13,441 nt of DNA from Cudoniella acicularis (Eukaryota; Ascomycota; Leotiomycetes; Helotiales; Helotiaceae), in assembly GCA_013054445.1 (NCBI GenBank), contig JAAMPI010001520.1, forward strand, positions 1 to 13,441, written 5' to 3'. Below are positions 1 through 8,121 of this stretch, in pieces. The translations under genes were made by a program, and so were the position numbers. The stretch's first letter is position 1; every line of letters starts with the position of its first letter. The notes under the pieces were generated by a model. The model saw nothing but the letters and a program-made list of their open reading frames with translations. It was not told the origin of the DNA and searched no databases.

Positions 1-18
1 GGGGTCGTCGAGCAACCC

Positions 19-42
19 AGGTATTCAGGTATCCAGGTATCT
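19..42. repeat. Tandem 8-mer, three copies
   Basis: Three consecutive copies of AGGTAT(T/C)(C/T): AGGTATTC, AGGTATCC and AGGTATCT. The copies differ from each other only by C/T changes in the last two bases. No function is evident. Confidence 0.7.
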
Positions 43-636
43 AGAATCCAGTGTCCAGGGAGGCCACAGTGGGGGAGATCTTTTTTGAGCAACGCCATGG
101 GGCACGCGTGATCGACCGGGCAGGGCCAGCAGAACAACCAGCATCGGGGGCAGCACGTCTCAGGACCCATAGCTTGTTTGAGGAGCGGTGAGGCACAAGC
201 CCAAGTACAGGCACAGGGCTTGGGGGGAGGGGAAAAGACCAGGGCAGGGCAGGACTCAAGGCCTTTCTGGAATCTGGAAACTGGAGTCGCCAAGCGGGGC
301 CTGGGACAAATAGCATCCGACCTCTTCCCGCTAGGCACCCAGGGAAGCAGGACTCCAGGGCTGCAGCGGAGACATAGCCTGTCTTCGGCCCGGCGACTCT
401 GGACAATGGCTTCTCACCGATCAGCGGCATCAGCCTCGTACGCACAGAGCCCTGGGTCAACAGTGCTCTACCCTAGGTTCTACACTCACCTATGGAGTGC
501 TGCTCTTTGCTCTCCCCTGATGCAACACTTGCACTTGCACTTACCCCCCCCCTGGCCTCGATCGAACAATCACCATTATGCCCCCTCCCGGCCGGCCAAT
601 TGCGGACATTTGCCAGTTGGATCTACAAACGGGCAT

Positions 637-656
637 TGGCCATTGGCCAATGGCCA
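637..656. promoter_or_regulatory. 20-nt perfect palindrome carrying CCAAT/ATTGG boxes
   Basis: TGGCCATTGGCCAATGGCCA equals its own reverse complement. It contains an ATTGG and a CCAAT pentamer, one on each half, and another ATTGG lies just outside at 635-639. CCAAT is the core bound by the fungal HAP/CBC complex, so a regulatory role is possible. It lies more than 1.1 kb upstream of the nearest supported start codon, and GC-rich background raises the chance of palindromes, so the functional reading is an inference. Confidence 0.35.
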
Positions 657-1344
657 CTGGGGCAGCTCCGCCTCCAGGCCTTGTGTGCGCTGTCTGAGCG
701 GCTGGACGTGAAACTGCCAGTGGAGGCCCAGGGGTGAATGCGAGGAACAAGAGGCCAGCAACGCCTTTGCAGCTTATGCACGCTTAAAGCTTTGCGCTGT
801 TCCAAGCAGAAGGAAAGGGGGGGGGTGGGGGAAGAGCACAAGACGAACAGTGGCAGCACCGTAACTCTGCTTCTTGTTTTGACGTCTCACGGCCAAGACT
901 GGGGGAAATGCATTGCGGCTGTCTTTTGTCCATGTACGAGTACATACAGTACATGTTGTTGCCCTCGACTCGGTCCTTCGGCAGCGGGAAACGGGTACGT
1001 GCTGAGTAACTCGTGGGCCGCATGTGGAAGTGGCTGAAATGCTCGGGCCCGGCTGTGGCTGGTGGGCGTTGCACCTCAAATTTCCACCGGAATTTGGCTG
1101 TGGGCTGCTGGGCGGGGTACCACGAGGATCACCATCATGGCGAACCTCAATCGATTGACCACGTCGACGGGACGCTGGCGACCAGATCTATTGACATGCC
1201 CAGCTCTTATTGCAGTATTAAGAGGCCAATGTCTGGCTTGGGAGTGATCGAGTGTCGTTGACTTTGAGCGCTAGTCAATATCTGGCGCTGCTAAGAACCC
1301 TCGGCCATGGCTCGACTTCGCGTTTGTTCCAGGTAAGACACAAA

Positions 1345-1366
1345 CAGGAACAGGAACAAGAACAGG
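1345..1366. repeat. CAGGAA-type short tandem repeat
   Basis: The hexamer CAGGAA is repeated about three and a half times with one CAAGAA variant. It is a simple-sequence tract in the presumed upstream region of the cofactor B gene. Confidence 0.6.
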
Positions 1367-1410
1367 GGAAACATTTGATGGTAACGACAACACAAGGAGT
1401 CCCCACCCGC

Positions 1411-1439
1411 ACATCGCACATCACATCACATCACATCAT
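1411..1439. repeat. CACAT pentamer microsatellite
   Basis: About five units of (A)CATC/CACAT follow one another, with one CACATCG variant at the start. Looser relatives of the same motif (CACATTATCACATTACCACAT) continue to about 1506, so a wider decayed tract seems to be present. Confidence 0.6.
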
Positions 1440-1777
1440 TAATCCCCGCTGTGGGCTGTAGCACCCCAGCCATTATCACGCTGTCACATTATCACATTAC
1501 CACATCCGAAAAATATCGCACGTCGAGAACGACGACGAACGACACCACGCCTTCTTTCGGACTTCGACGCGACATCCACCTCCACCTCCAAACAACATCG
1601 CCGTTCTGATCTTCATCCCGCCCCTCCAGTTCTTTGCCGCCACCTCAACGCGATCAAACGCCAAAAGCAAACTTTACCTCAACGAGCGTCTGCCCCGCCA
1701 CTTAGAGATCGCCAGTGTCAGAACAATCGCTTTCATCTCCCATCCCATCCCATCTCCGCGCTGCGCCTACCGCCACG

Positions 1778-3921
1778 ATGAGCATGCAGACTGCGGGCGA
1801 CATCCCGCTCCTTGTCAAATCCGAGAACTCCAACTCAGAACGCCGCGTTACACCATCATGGACCATCGGCCAACTAAAGGCGAAGCTGGAGCCTGTCACG
1901 GGAATCCCGCCACTGTCGCAGAAGTTGATATTGAAGCTCGGGAGCCAGCAGTCGGTCCCCATTGAGGCCGTCGACGAGGAGAATACCCAGCTCTCATCCT
2001 TCCCATTGGCACCCTATGCGGAGATACTTGTGAGTTGAGGACCGATTTTTTCCGTGTCTAATTCTATTTTCTGCAGCCCGGTTTTCGCTTCGCGAAACAT
2101 CACTAGTGATACAGGTCTTGGTGGCGGAGTAGTTTGGAATTCCGCTCCGAGACTTTTTAAAAGAGGACTCGAGCACTGACGTTGAACTTGATTCTTTGGC
2201 AGCTTCAGAGTAAAATGTCAAATCATCGGCAGATCTGAATTTGGAAGCAAGTCGTTTCCCCTTGCCTTTTGTGTGCTATCATTTGCGCGATGAGCCAAGG
2301 CCCTAAGAAACAAATAAAGTTTGTGGGTGCGTTTTTGAGCACAGACTTGAAGACGATCATTAATATGGAACAAAAGTTTGTTCGGTCATCGGTTGCGGAT
2401 GTCACTGGAAACAAGTGGTTTTCGCATCATTCTTTTTTATGCTTTGTGGTCAGGGTGTTGGTCTGAAGACAACTGGAGCAATGGTGGTGCCGCTGCACTG
2501 AATCAGAGCGAGAAGTTGAATTTAGAGTTTATGTCTGCCAATTCCTACACGATTGTCAAATGATAGTGTTGATAGTGTCAGATCTGGAACAAAGAAGTTC
2601 CGTGCCTCGGATCGGAGTGCCGTGGTTTGACGAGACGGCGAATGAAGTGGCATCGAGGTACCCGTCTCCGAAGATTTCAAGCTGCTATGAATTGTTCAAG
2701 TGAATAGTCTCATTGGTTCGCACCATCTGCTCTGTGGAACGTGGCCAAAGACCAGGTGTGGGGCAGTTTTACTTTGTCAGTGCCGTGAATTCATACATAC
2801 AGCGAGTAGATTTGAAGAGTGATATGAATAAGCACTGGCCTAAGCTTGACCTTTGTGACCGTTGGACCCAAGCTGTCAGGTTGTTAAGCTAGGGAGCTAG
2901 TAGCTTCCGCATATGCAGCGTGAAGATCTGAGCGTTGACAGAAGAAAGGAGGGGTAAAAATCACATGCTTCTTATTCTCTATGAAGTCCGGGAGATCCGG
3001 GACGATCCGTTTATGACTGATGGCATCGTACCGGCATCCTTGATTATCGGCTATGTGAACGTTGTCCATAAATACTGTCTTATTGGACGTGATTTCTTCT
3101 TCGAGATTCCGGATGCTGTAGCAGCCGTTTTCAACCCCAGAAGGGGATGTTATACCCTTGTGTGTTTCTGTATTGGAGGATTTCACATTGTCTTTCATCT
3201 CCCCTACCTGGGTTTATCATCGTTTCTGCTATCTCGAATGTTCGGTTTCAATCGGTAATCAACACCAGCCGTTTCTTGACCGGGGAAAATTGGTTTGCGG
3301 CTGGCTGTATCGAGAATCCACCTTGTTTCGTCTTCTTACATGTTCAATATTGTTTTTTTTTACCTCGGATCTTCAATTCCACATGCTCAAGTCTCAGTCC
3401 CGCGGTTCTACTTTCCCTCCATCCTATCTCCTCAAATGTTTCCTTTTGGCAGGACCAAAATTCCTACCAGCATCCTCAGACCCCGCTCGTTCCTTCTCCC
3501 GCCCCACGTTCTACCGGTACATTCACATCCGCAAAGAAAAAACTAACCGCCTGCCATTTAGGTAACCGACATCCGACCACCCGGCGCTCGACCCAACTAC
3601 AGCGACCCCTCCTCGGTCCCAAAATACGAACTCCCGACCTCCATCTACGAAACCAAAACCGACAGCGTACTCGCCTGGAAAAAAGCCAACAAGCTCGGCC
3701 GTTTCGACCCCACTGCTCCGTCCGTACACGCTTCCCGGCTCGCGGCGTACGCTAAAGAAGTTGAAGACAAGGGTATTGAGAAGGGGAAGCGATGTCGTGT
3801 TGGGGGCGAGGATGAGAAGAGGGATTGGCATGGGGTGGATGTGCGGATTGATGTTGGGAGGTTTTTGAGGGTGGTGGGGAGTGTGCATCATGTTCCCCGG
3901 ACAGCAGGATGGGGAGCCTAA
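1778..3921 (+). CDS. alp11: Tubulin-folding cofactor B (TBCB/Alp11-like), CAP-Gly domain truncated
   Basis: The family binds alpha-tubulin in the cytoplasm and acts with cofactors C, D and E in alpha/beta-tubulin dimer assembly. I read two exons, 1778-2029 and 3562-3921, giving 203 residues against roughly 240-250 for the family. Residues 8-87 form the ubiquitin-like domain, with SENSNSERR, TPSWTIGQLKAKLEP and DEENTQLSSFPLAPYAEI. Residues 88-135 are the family linker, including PPGARPNYSDPS and SVLAWKKANKLGRFDP. The CAP-Gly domain opens at 161 with RCRVGG, but the conserved glycine-rich core and the GKNDG motif are not recognisable before the TAA. The start is the first ATG in frame. The intron is phase 0, begins GTGAGT at 2030 and ends TTTAG at 3561 with a CTAAC branch site at 3543-3547. 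It is far longer than the other introns here. The truncation could be real gene decay, an isoform, or an assembly error. Family identity is secure; function of this copy is doubtful. Confidence 0.82.
2030..3561 (+). other. Unusually long intron of the cofactor B gene
   Basis: The intron is 1,532 nt, whereas all other introns supported in this window are 48-76 nt. The first 47 nt (2030-2076) already look like a complete small intron: GTGAGT donor, TCTAAT branch-like site and CTGCAG acceptor. Using that early acceptor would bring in a TAG about ten codons later. The rest may therefore be an insertion, although I see no clear terminal repeats, target-site duplication or transposon protein. It contains a 104-codon open frame on the minus strand (2884-3198) and T-rich tracts. 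The distal acceptor at 3561 has a good CTAAC site 14 nt upstream and restores the family sequence exactly, so I regard it as the working junction. Confidence 0.7.
2884..3198 (-). other. 104-codon open frame inside the cofactor B intron, unrecognised
   Basis: This frame runs antisense to the intron from ATG at 3198 to TAA at 2884. The product is hydrophilic, of mixed composition, with no signal peptide or membrane segment, and I recognise no family. A stop lies shortly upstream in the same frame. The opposite strand is also open over nearly the same interval (2935-3258), which weakens either as evidence of coding. It could be a remnant of an inserted element or chance. I list it because it is the most protein-like frame in an intron that is otherwise unexplained. 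Confidence 0.2.
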
Positions 3922-4345
3922 GGAGTATGATTTGGAAAAGTCCCGAGGCCAATAATCGTTGAGCTTAAGAAGTGACGAGGTTACGAAGTGGGGTAAACTG
4001 GCGGGGTGGACTGGAGTTTTCTTGCGCCTGACTTGTATATCTGCAATGAAAATTTTTATACAGCAACGGATGACAAAACAAACCCGGGAGAAATGGTGCA
4101 TCGCTGCAGGCAGCTCATGAGTGCCAGCGTCGCTAGATTTCTACTGGATATCTTTACACCACCAACAACACCCATCACATCTCACATTCCACCTGATAAG
4201 CACACTTCAAACATCAATTCAGTTCCCAAAGCCCTTTGGACTTCCTCTTTTTTTCTCCTTTCCAAACATTTGGAAGAGACCAAATCAAGCCGGTCATGCT
4301 GGCCATCGCGCGCCTCGTCTCGATTACCACCTTTCGAGCATCACC
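3922..4345. other. Non-coding stretch after the cofactor B gene
   Basis: I see no gene. The first part is G-rich like the preceding coding sequence. A short string around 3995-4030 (AGWTGVFLR in one frame) faintly resembles the GVFVRPE segment that normally closes a CAP-Gly domain, so it may be a decayed remnant of the missing cofactor B C-terminus; this is weak. From about 4140 the DNA becomes C/A/T-rich with pyrimidine tracts, like a fungal 5' untranslated region, leading into the possible small gene at 4346. Confidence 0.4.
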
Positions 4346-4651
4346 ATGGCAATTATCCCAATAACTTTTCAGCCAAAGCAAACACAAGACACTATCCCTT
4401 ACGAAGACCCCCCTTATTTTCACCCCTTATTTTTCCCAAACCTCTACCAAAAAGAAAATCGGGCAGCCATCTCCTGGATTGACCCAGCCTTCGAAACCAA
4501 CTCCAAAACACGACATATCTTCGAAAATCGAACCGAGATCGGAAGACCAACGACCTTCGAACCCAGTTCAACAACACGACGACTCTACAAAATTCGAGCA
4601 GAAACGGGGAGGTTTGAAAGGCCAGCGCACAGCGGGGCAGTGAGATCTTGA
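4346..4651 (+). CDS. Possible 101-residue protein, function unknown
   Basis: The ATG sits in a favourable context (CATCACCATGG) after a pyrimidine-rich leader, and the frame shows many C-ending codons (TTC, AAC, CTC, ATC, TAC), as expected of a fungal coding sequence. The product begins MAIIPITFQPKQ, has an aromatic- and proline-rich first half (PYEDPPYFHPLFFPNLY) and an Arg/Thr/Glu-rich second half where RTEIGRPTTFE and RAETGRFERP resemble each other. No signal peptide, membrane segment or known domain is visible. A possible GTGAGA donor near the end and a T16 tract with TTTAGCAG at 4747-4766 would allow an intron, but splicing there adds only a few residues before a stop. The frame stays open upstream, but that translation does not look like protein. 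It may be a real small gene, a gene fragment, or chance. Confidence 0.33.
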   Translation: MAIIPITFQPKQTQDTIPYEDPPYFHPLFFPNLYQKENRAAISWIDPAFETNSKTRHIFENRTEIGRPTTFEPSSTTRRLYKIRAETGRFERPAHSGAVRS

Positions 4652-5137
4652 GTATCAACGCCTACTGAATTTGGATGCGGAATACGGTGGGCCTGAATGC
4701 TCCCATTCAAGCAATTTTCTGGTTTTGATTTTTTTGAGCACAAGTCTTTTTTTTTTTTTTTTAGCAGAGGGGAGGATGAACTGCCGCGGATTGACGTTGT
4801 GGGGATACCGAGTTAGTAAAAGCGGGGTTGGTGGTGGAATGGCTGGAATGGCTGGAAAGAAAGATAGAAGCGGTAGAGAGATTACTGTAATACTGTTAGC
4901 GATATGCCTATTTAGAGAGTGTTTTTGTGCTTGCAATTTCAGCTTGGATGCAAGAATAGAAGGGATTTGATTTGAGGAGAAGTGGGAAAAGTTGAATGAA
5001 GTAAGTGTGCGTTTGCTACTTGTTTGTGGGTGAGTATCGGATCAAAAGCTAGAACAAGGGAAGATGTAGTCTTATTTCTGAGCTTGAGTTTTAGGAACGT
5101 GCTATGCGAGAGCCCGCTGAAATCAGTTCACCGCATT
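4652..5137. other. Non-coding stretch between the small frame and the GMC gene
   Basis: No gene is seen. It holds a run of 16 T at 4747-4762, a GGAATGGCT direct repeat around 4836-4856, and the presumed 3' untranslated region of the GMC gene, which is transcribed leftwards and stops at 5138. Confidence 0.5.
4747..4762. repeat. T16 homopolymer
   Basis: Sixteen consecutive T followed by AGCAG. It could serve as a polypyrimidine tract before a splice acceptor on the plus strand or be a plain homopolymer prone to length error. Confidence 0.8.
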
Positions 5138-7018
5138 TCATACCTCTATGCCGTGATCATACTTGATCAGATCTGCTGCTTTTTCAGCAACTGCATAAAC
5201 AGTAGTTTGGCAATTGCCTCTCGTCGATAGAGGTATAACACTAGCATCAACAATACGGAGATTCTTCGTTCCATAGACCAAAAGCTTCGTATTAACAACT
5301 CCGCCTTTTTCCAAGGGCAACATAGCGCATGTGCTCGTCGGATGCCAGGAACTCAGAACGGCCTTCTTCACATACTCTTTCACCTCTTCCAAGTTATCCA
5401 AATCCTTTGGCGCACCATGGCTCCTTCTGCCACCAGGCTTCAAAAAGCTTTTAAGTGGCTCTGAAGAGACAATCTTCCCGATATATCGAACGTGTCGCGC
5501 TAGAATTTCAAGATCAAGGGGATTTGAGAGGTATTTGGGATCGATAGTCATTTTCGTACCCGGTGATGACGAGTTGATGTGTGAACTGCCACGAGACAGG
5601 GGGTGTAGTAACATGCAGCATATAGTGAGGTAGTTGCCTGGTGAAGAGCTGCCTATGATATCCTGAATATCCACCTCCTGGATAAAGTTTCCTTGTGCTG
5701 GATATGAGAAGAATCCTCCCGATCCCTCCGTAGCGGTGTGAAGGAGCGAGTCCACGAATTCGGTGTGATATTTGGAGAATGGCTTGTTATCGTGAATTTG
5801 AAACTGCAAAAGCCTTTGGAGCTCCTTTTCCCCTTCTGGGGAGATGAAGTCGAGGACTGGGAGAAAGCCTCCAGAGAAATTCCCACCTGACGCAAATGGG
5901 CCGCTTTGGGTCTTCGTATACGCTTCCATGGCTGCACCTATAGCTGCCATATCTTGTCTTGCAAGGCCATCGATAGTTTCAACACCATCCGCTACTTCAA
6001 AGCTAAGTCCAGCATTAGGATGATCCTGTAGGTTCTCACCAACATTGCCGTTATCAATGACTACTGGAATCTTCAATGACTCAAGCAGAGATGCAGAGCC
6101 AATACCGGATAGTTCGAGAAGCTTTGGCGTGTTGAACACTCCTGCTGCTAAGATAACTTCCTTTGAAGCTATAGCGGTCTGCTTTTTACCGTCCTTGACA
6201 TATGAGACGCCCTTAGCAAGAACTTCCGTTGCGTGACCTTCAAGGAGGATTTTCTCAACCAATGCTGAAGTAACGACCTGTAAGTTGTTTCTTGTTCGAA
6301 CTGGGTCGTAATATGCGTTTGTTGCATAGCTGCGTTGCTTTGTGACCGGATGAATGTTCATAGAATTGATGTAGCCACCTACTGCTTCTCCAGTAAATGG
6401 ATCGCCGGAAACAGGATAGCCTAAGCGCTTGAACGTTTCCACCCACGCTTTCGGTAAAGGATCGTTGACCTCTTCGGCAAAGGATGCATGGATCGGCCCA
6501 GTAAACTTGGCCGAGGACTTTTCGTCGATGTAATCAAGTCCTAGATGAGCGCAGGCCGCTGGTGACGGTTTGGTCAAAGTGCAGGACGCTTGGAAATAAG
6601 GAGCAAAGCCTTCCCAATCCCACCCGGTATTGCCAAATTTTGCCCACGCATCAACGCTGAATTTTGAGGGTGCCACGAATGCTTGGCCATTCACTGCACT
6701 AGACTCCTCCGAGGAGCGTCCCTGGGCAAGGGGGACCCTTTTCCCATTCAAACCAGGCTAGTCAGAAGTTAGCAAACTAAAAGTTTTGTCCAACAAAAGA
6801 ACCCTTACTTGAGACTCAGACAAATATCCCCAATCAAAGTCAGTGCCCAGGAGGGATGGCCACAAAGCTGGTGTAATAACCCGAGGATCTGCGGAATGAT
6901 CCTCACCTGCTTCAAGTACGAGAATTCGGATGTTCGGGTTCTGGGTTAGACGTACCGCAACGACGAGTCCAGAGGTCCCACCTCCAACAATGATAAAGTC
7001 ATATTCCAAAGGTGACAT
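5138..7018 (-). CDS. GMC family FAD-dependent oxidoreductase
   Basis: Two exons, 7018-6809 and 6757-5138, with a 51-nt phase-0 intron (GTAAGG donor, GCTAAC branch site, CTAG acceptor), give 609 residues, the usual length for fungal GMC enzymes. They oxidise alcohols, sugars or polyketide-derived groups using FAD. The start at 7018 is the first ATG in frame and puts the FAD Rossmann motif DFIIVGGGTSGL at residues 7-18, with EAGE near 44; without a signal peptide, the protein is probably intracellular. GMC signature 2 is present (NTPKLLELSGIG), as are GENLQDHP and the C-terminal active site: His about 542 in SSWHPTSTCAM and Asn about 585 in TRGNCQTTVYAVAEK. Oddly, signature 1, normally GRxLGGSSAxN, reads GRSSEESSAVN (83-93), replacing the flavin-contacting glycines with Glu-Glu. 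The substrate cannot be named. It is divergent from the P450 pseudogene, suggesting a former shared pathway. The reading frame is otherwise intact, but activity is uncertain. Confidence 0.92.
6704..6716. repeat. 13-nt perfect inverted repeat at the altered GMC signature
   Basis: CTCCTC-C-GAGGAG is a 6-bp inverted repeat around one central base, and it covers exactly the codons that changed Leu-Gly-Gly to Ser-Glu-Glu in GMC signature 1. Confidence 0.6.
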
Positions 7019-8121
7019 TATGGTAGATAAGGCGCACTTTGAGATAAGAGGAAATTTTGAGATGATGAGTTGAAATCGAATTTGGTTCTTTTCTTCAGCT
7101 TTGGTTCTCCTGCGTTCAACTGTCAGGTCATGGTCTCGACACAAGCAAAAGTGCAAGAGGCTTACTGTGGAGACGAACTACTGGCCAACTATTCTGCAAT
7201 TCAACGCGGAAGCGGGGAGGCTTACGACTGTGCGCAGTGCTTTGCGCAGGTAAGCGGCACCGCCTTGTTGGAATGATGACCGGCTGTTCTGATTTTGTGG
7301 CGTAAAGAGACGAATGGAACACAGAATCAGGGAGATTAATTACATACAGCGGCAGAAGCTCTGAAATGCAGGTCATATGCGTCCTTGATAGGGCCCCTCG
7401 TCAATCTTAGAAATTCTGCCTTGCACTAACTCGGGGGCAACTGGCCGACTGCCGAAGTGTTGTAGATTTGGATCCTTTCTAATTTGGCAGGTGGCAGTGC
7501 CCGCGGTACCGCCGCTATGCCTTGTGTACTCGATCGATGAGCTCCTCTGAGCAACTTCATTTTCACAGGCCTCCTTTATCTTCTAGTGGGTTTAGTTGCA
7601 AGGGATGGCACTACGTACGCCCTATTGTTCTCCCGCTGCCGGTTTAACCTCCGCTCCCTGTTATAGTTGGAATACCAACTGACTACAACCGACGTGTGGA
7701 ATACCAAGAAAAGAAAGAGGGAGGACACCACGAAGCGTTTGTTGAATTTCAGGGCTCTCGTTTTCGTGAACTTGTATCTCGCATAATTATATTCTAATTT
7801 AACACTGCCACTTTCCGCTTATCCTCAAAAGCTGAGCATGAGTTCAAGTAATTCATACTACCGGCAAAACTACTCGCGGGTCACTTTAGTGGTTACGGGT
7901 TTGAGGCGAGAGGCTGAGTTGAATATAGTTTGGAGGAAAAGAAAGTCGAAACCTATTCGAGATAGTCTCTTCTCCAGCCTTCACATTCTTTTCTAGCCCA
8001 CGGACTCACGGAGACACCTAAAATTCTAGTTCACAACACCACATTACAATTCTCAGTACTCCGAAATCAAATTAATTTTGCCCTCAAAATATCTGAGTGA
8101 TTTTGAATCACCTCAGAAATC
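7019..8121. promoter_or_regulatory. Divergent intergenic region between the GMC gene and the P450
   Basis: About 1.1 kb separates the two start codons, and I see no gene in it. It should contain both promoters. Visible elements are the TGGAATACCAA direct repeat and AGTTGG/CCAACT hairpin around 7665-7707, the GC-rich segment GCCCGCGGTACCGCCGC near 7499, a TGCCGGTTTAACCTCCG string near 7637 that resembles a spaced CGG/CCG pair of the kind bound by Zn2Cys6 regulators, and an A/T-rich zone about 7780-8110 just before the P450 start. The factor-binding readings are inferences. Confidence 0.45.
7665..7707. repeat. Hairpin plus 11-bp direct repeat in the divergent promoter
   Basis: AGTTGG (7665-7670), AATA and CCAACT (7675-7680) form a 6-bp stem with a 4-nt loop. 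The 11-mer TGGAATACCAA occurs at 7668-7678 and again at 7697-7707, 29 bp apart, close to three helical turns. Such spacing would suit two bound regulator molecules, but this is only a suggestion. Confidence 0.4.

Larger units (their letters stand above)
1..1777. other. GC-rich non-coding region upstream of the cofactor B gene
   Basis: I see no supportable gene here. The open frames in 41-460 and 178-711 overlap on opposite strands and encode low-complexity, Pro/Ser/Arg/Gly-rich strings with no recognisable domain, as expected of GC-rich DNA. The stretch holds several small repeats: a three-copy 8-mer at 19-42, a CCAAT palindrome at 637-656, an inverted repeat CATGTAC/GTACATG at 931-955, a CAGGAA-type tandem at 1345-1366, and a CACAT-type pentamer run around 1411-1439. 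From about 1500 to 1777 the sequence becomes rich in C, A and T with CCATCCCATCCCATC-like pyrimidine tracts, which is typical of a fungal core promoter and 5' untranslated region for the gene starting at 1778. Confidence 0.6.

Noticed and set aside
41..711. Long open frames on both strands in the GC-rich left part
   Set aside because: They overlap antisense to each other, are low in complexity and show no domain; GC-rich DNA gives such frames by chance.
1306..1340. ATGGCTCGACTTCG... followed by an AG|GTAAGA donor, as an upstream exon of the cofactor B gene
   Set aside because: The start context and donor are good, but I found no acceptor that leads into a sensible protein, and the family N-terminus is already complete at 1778.
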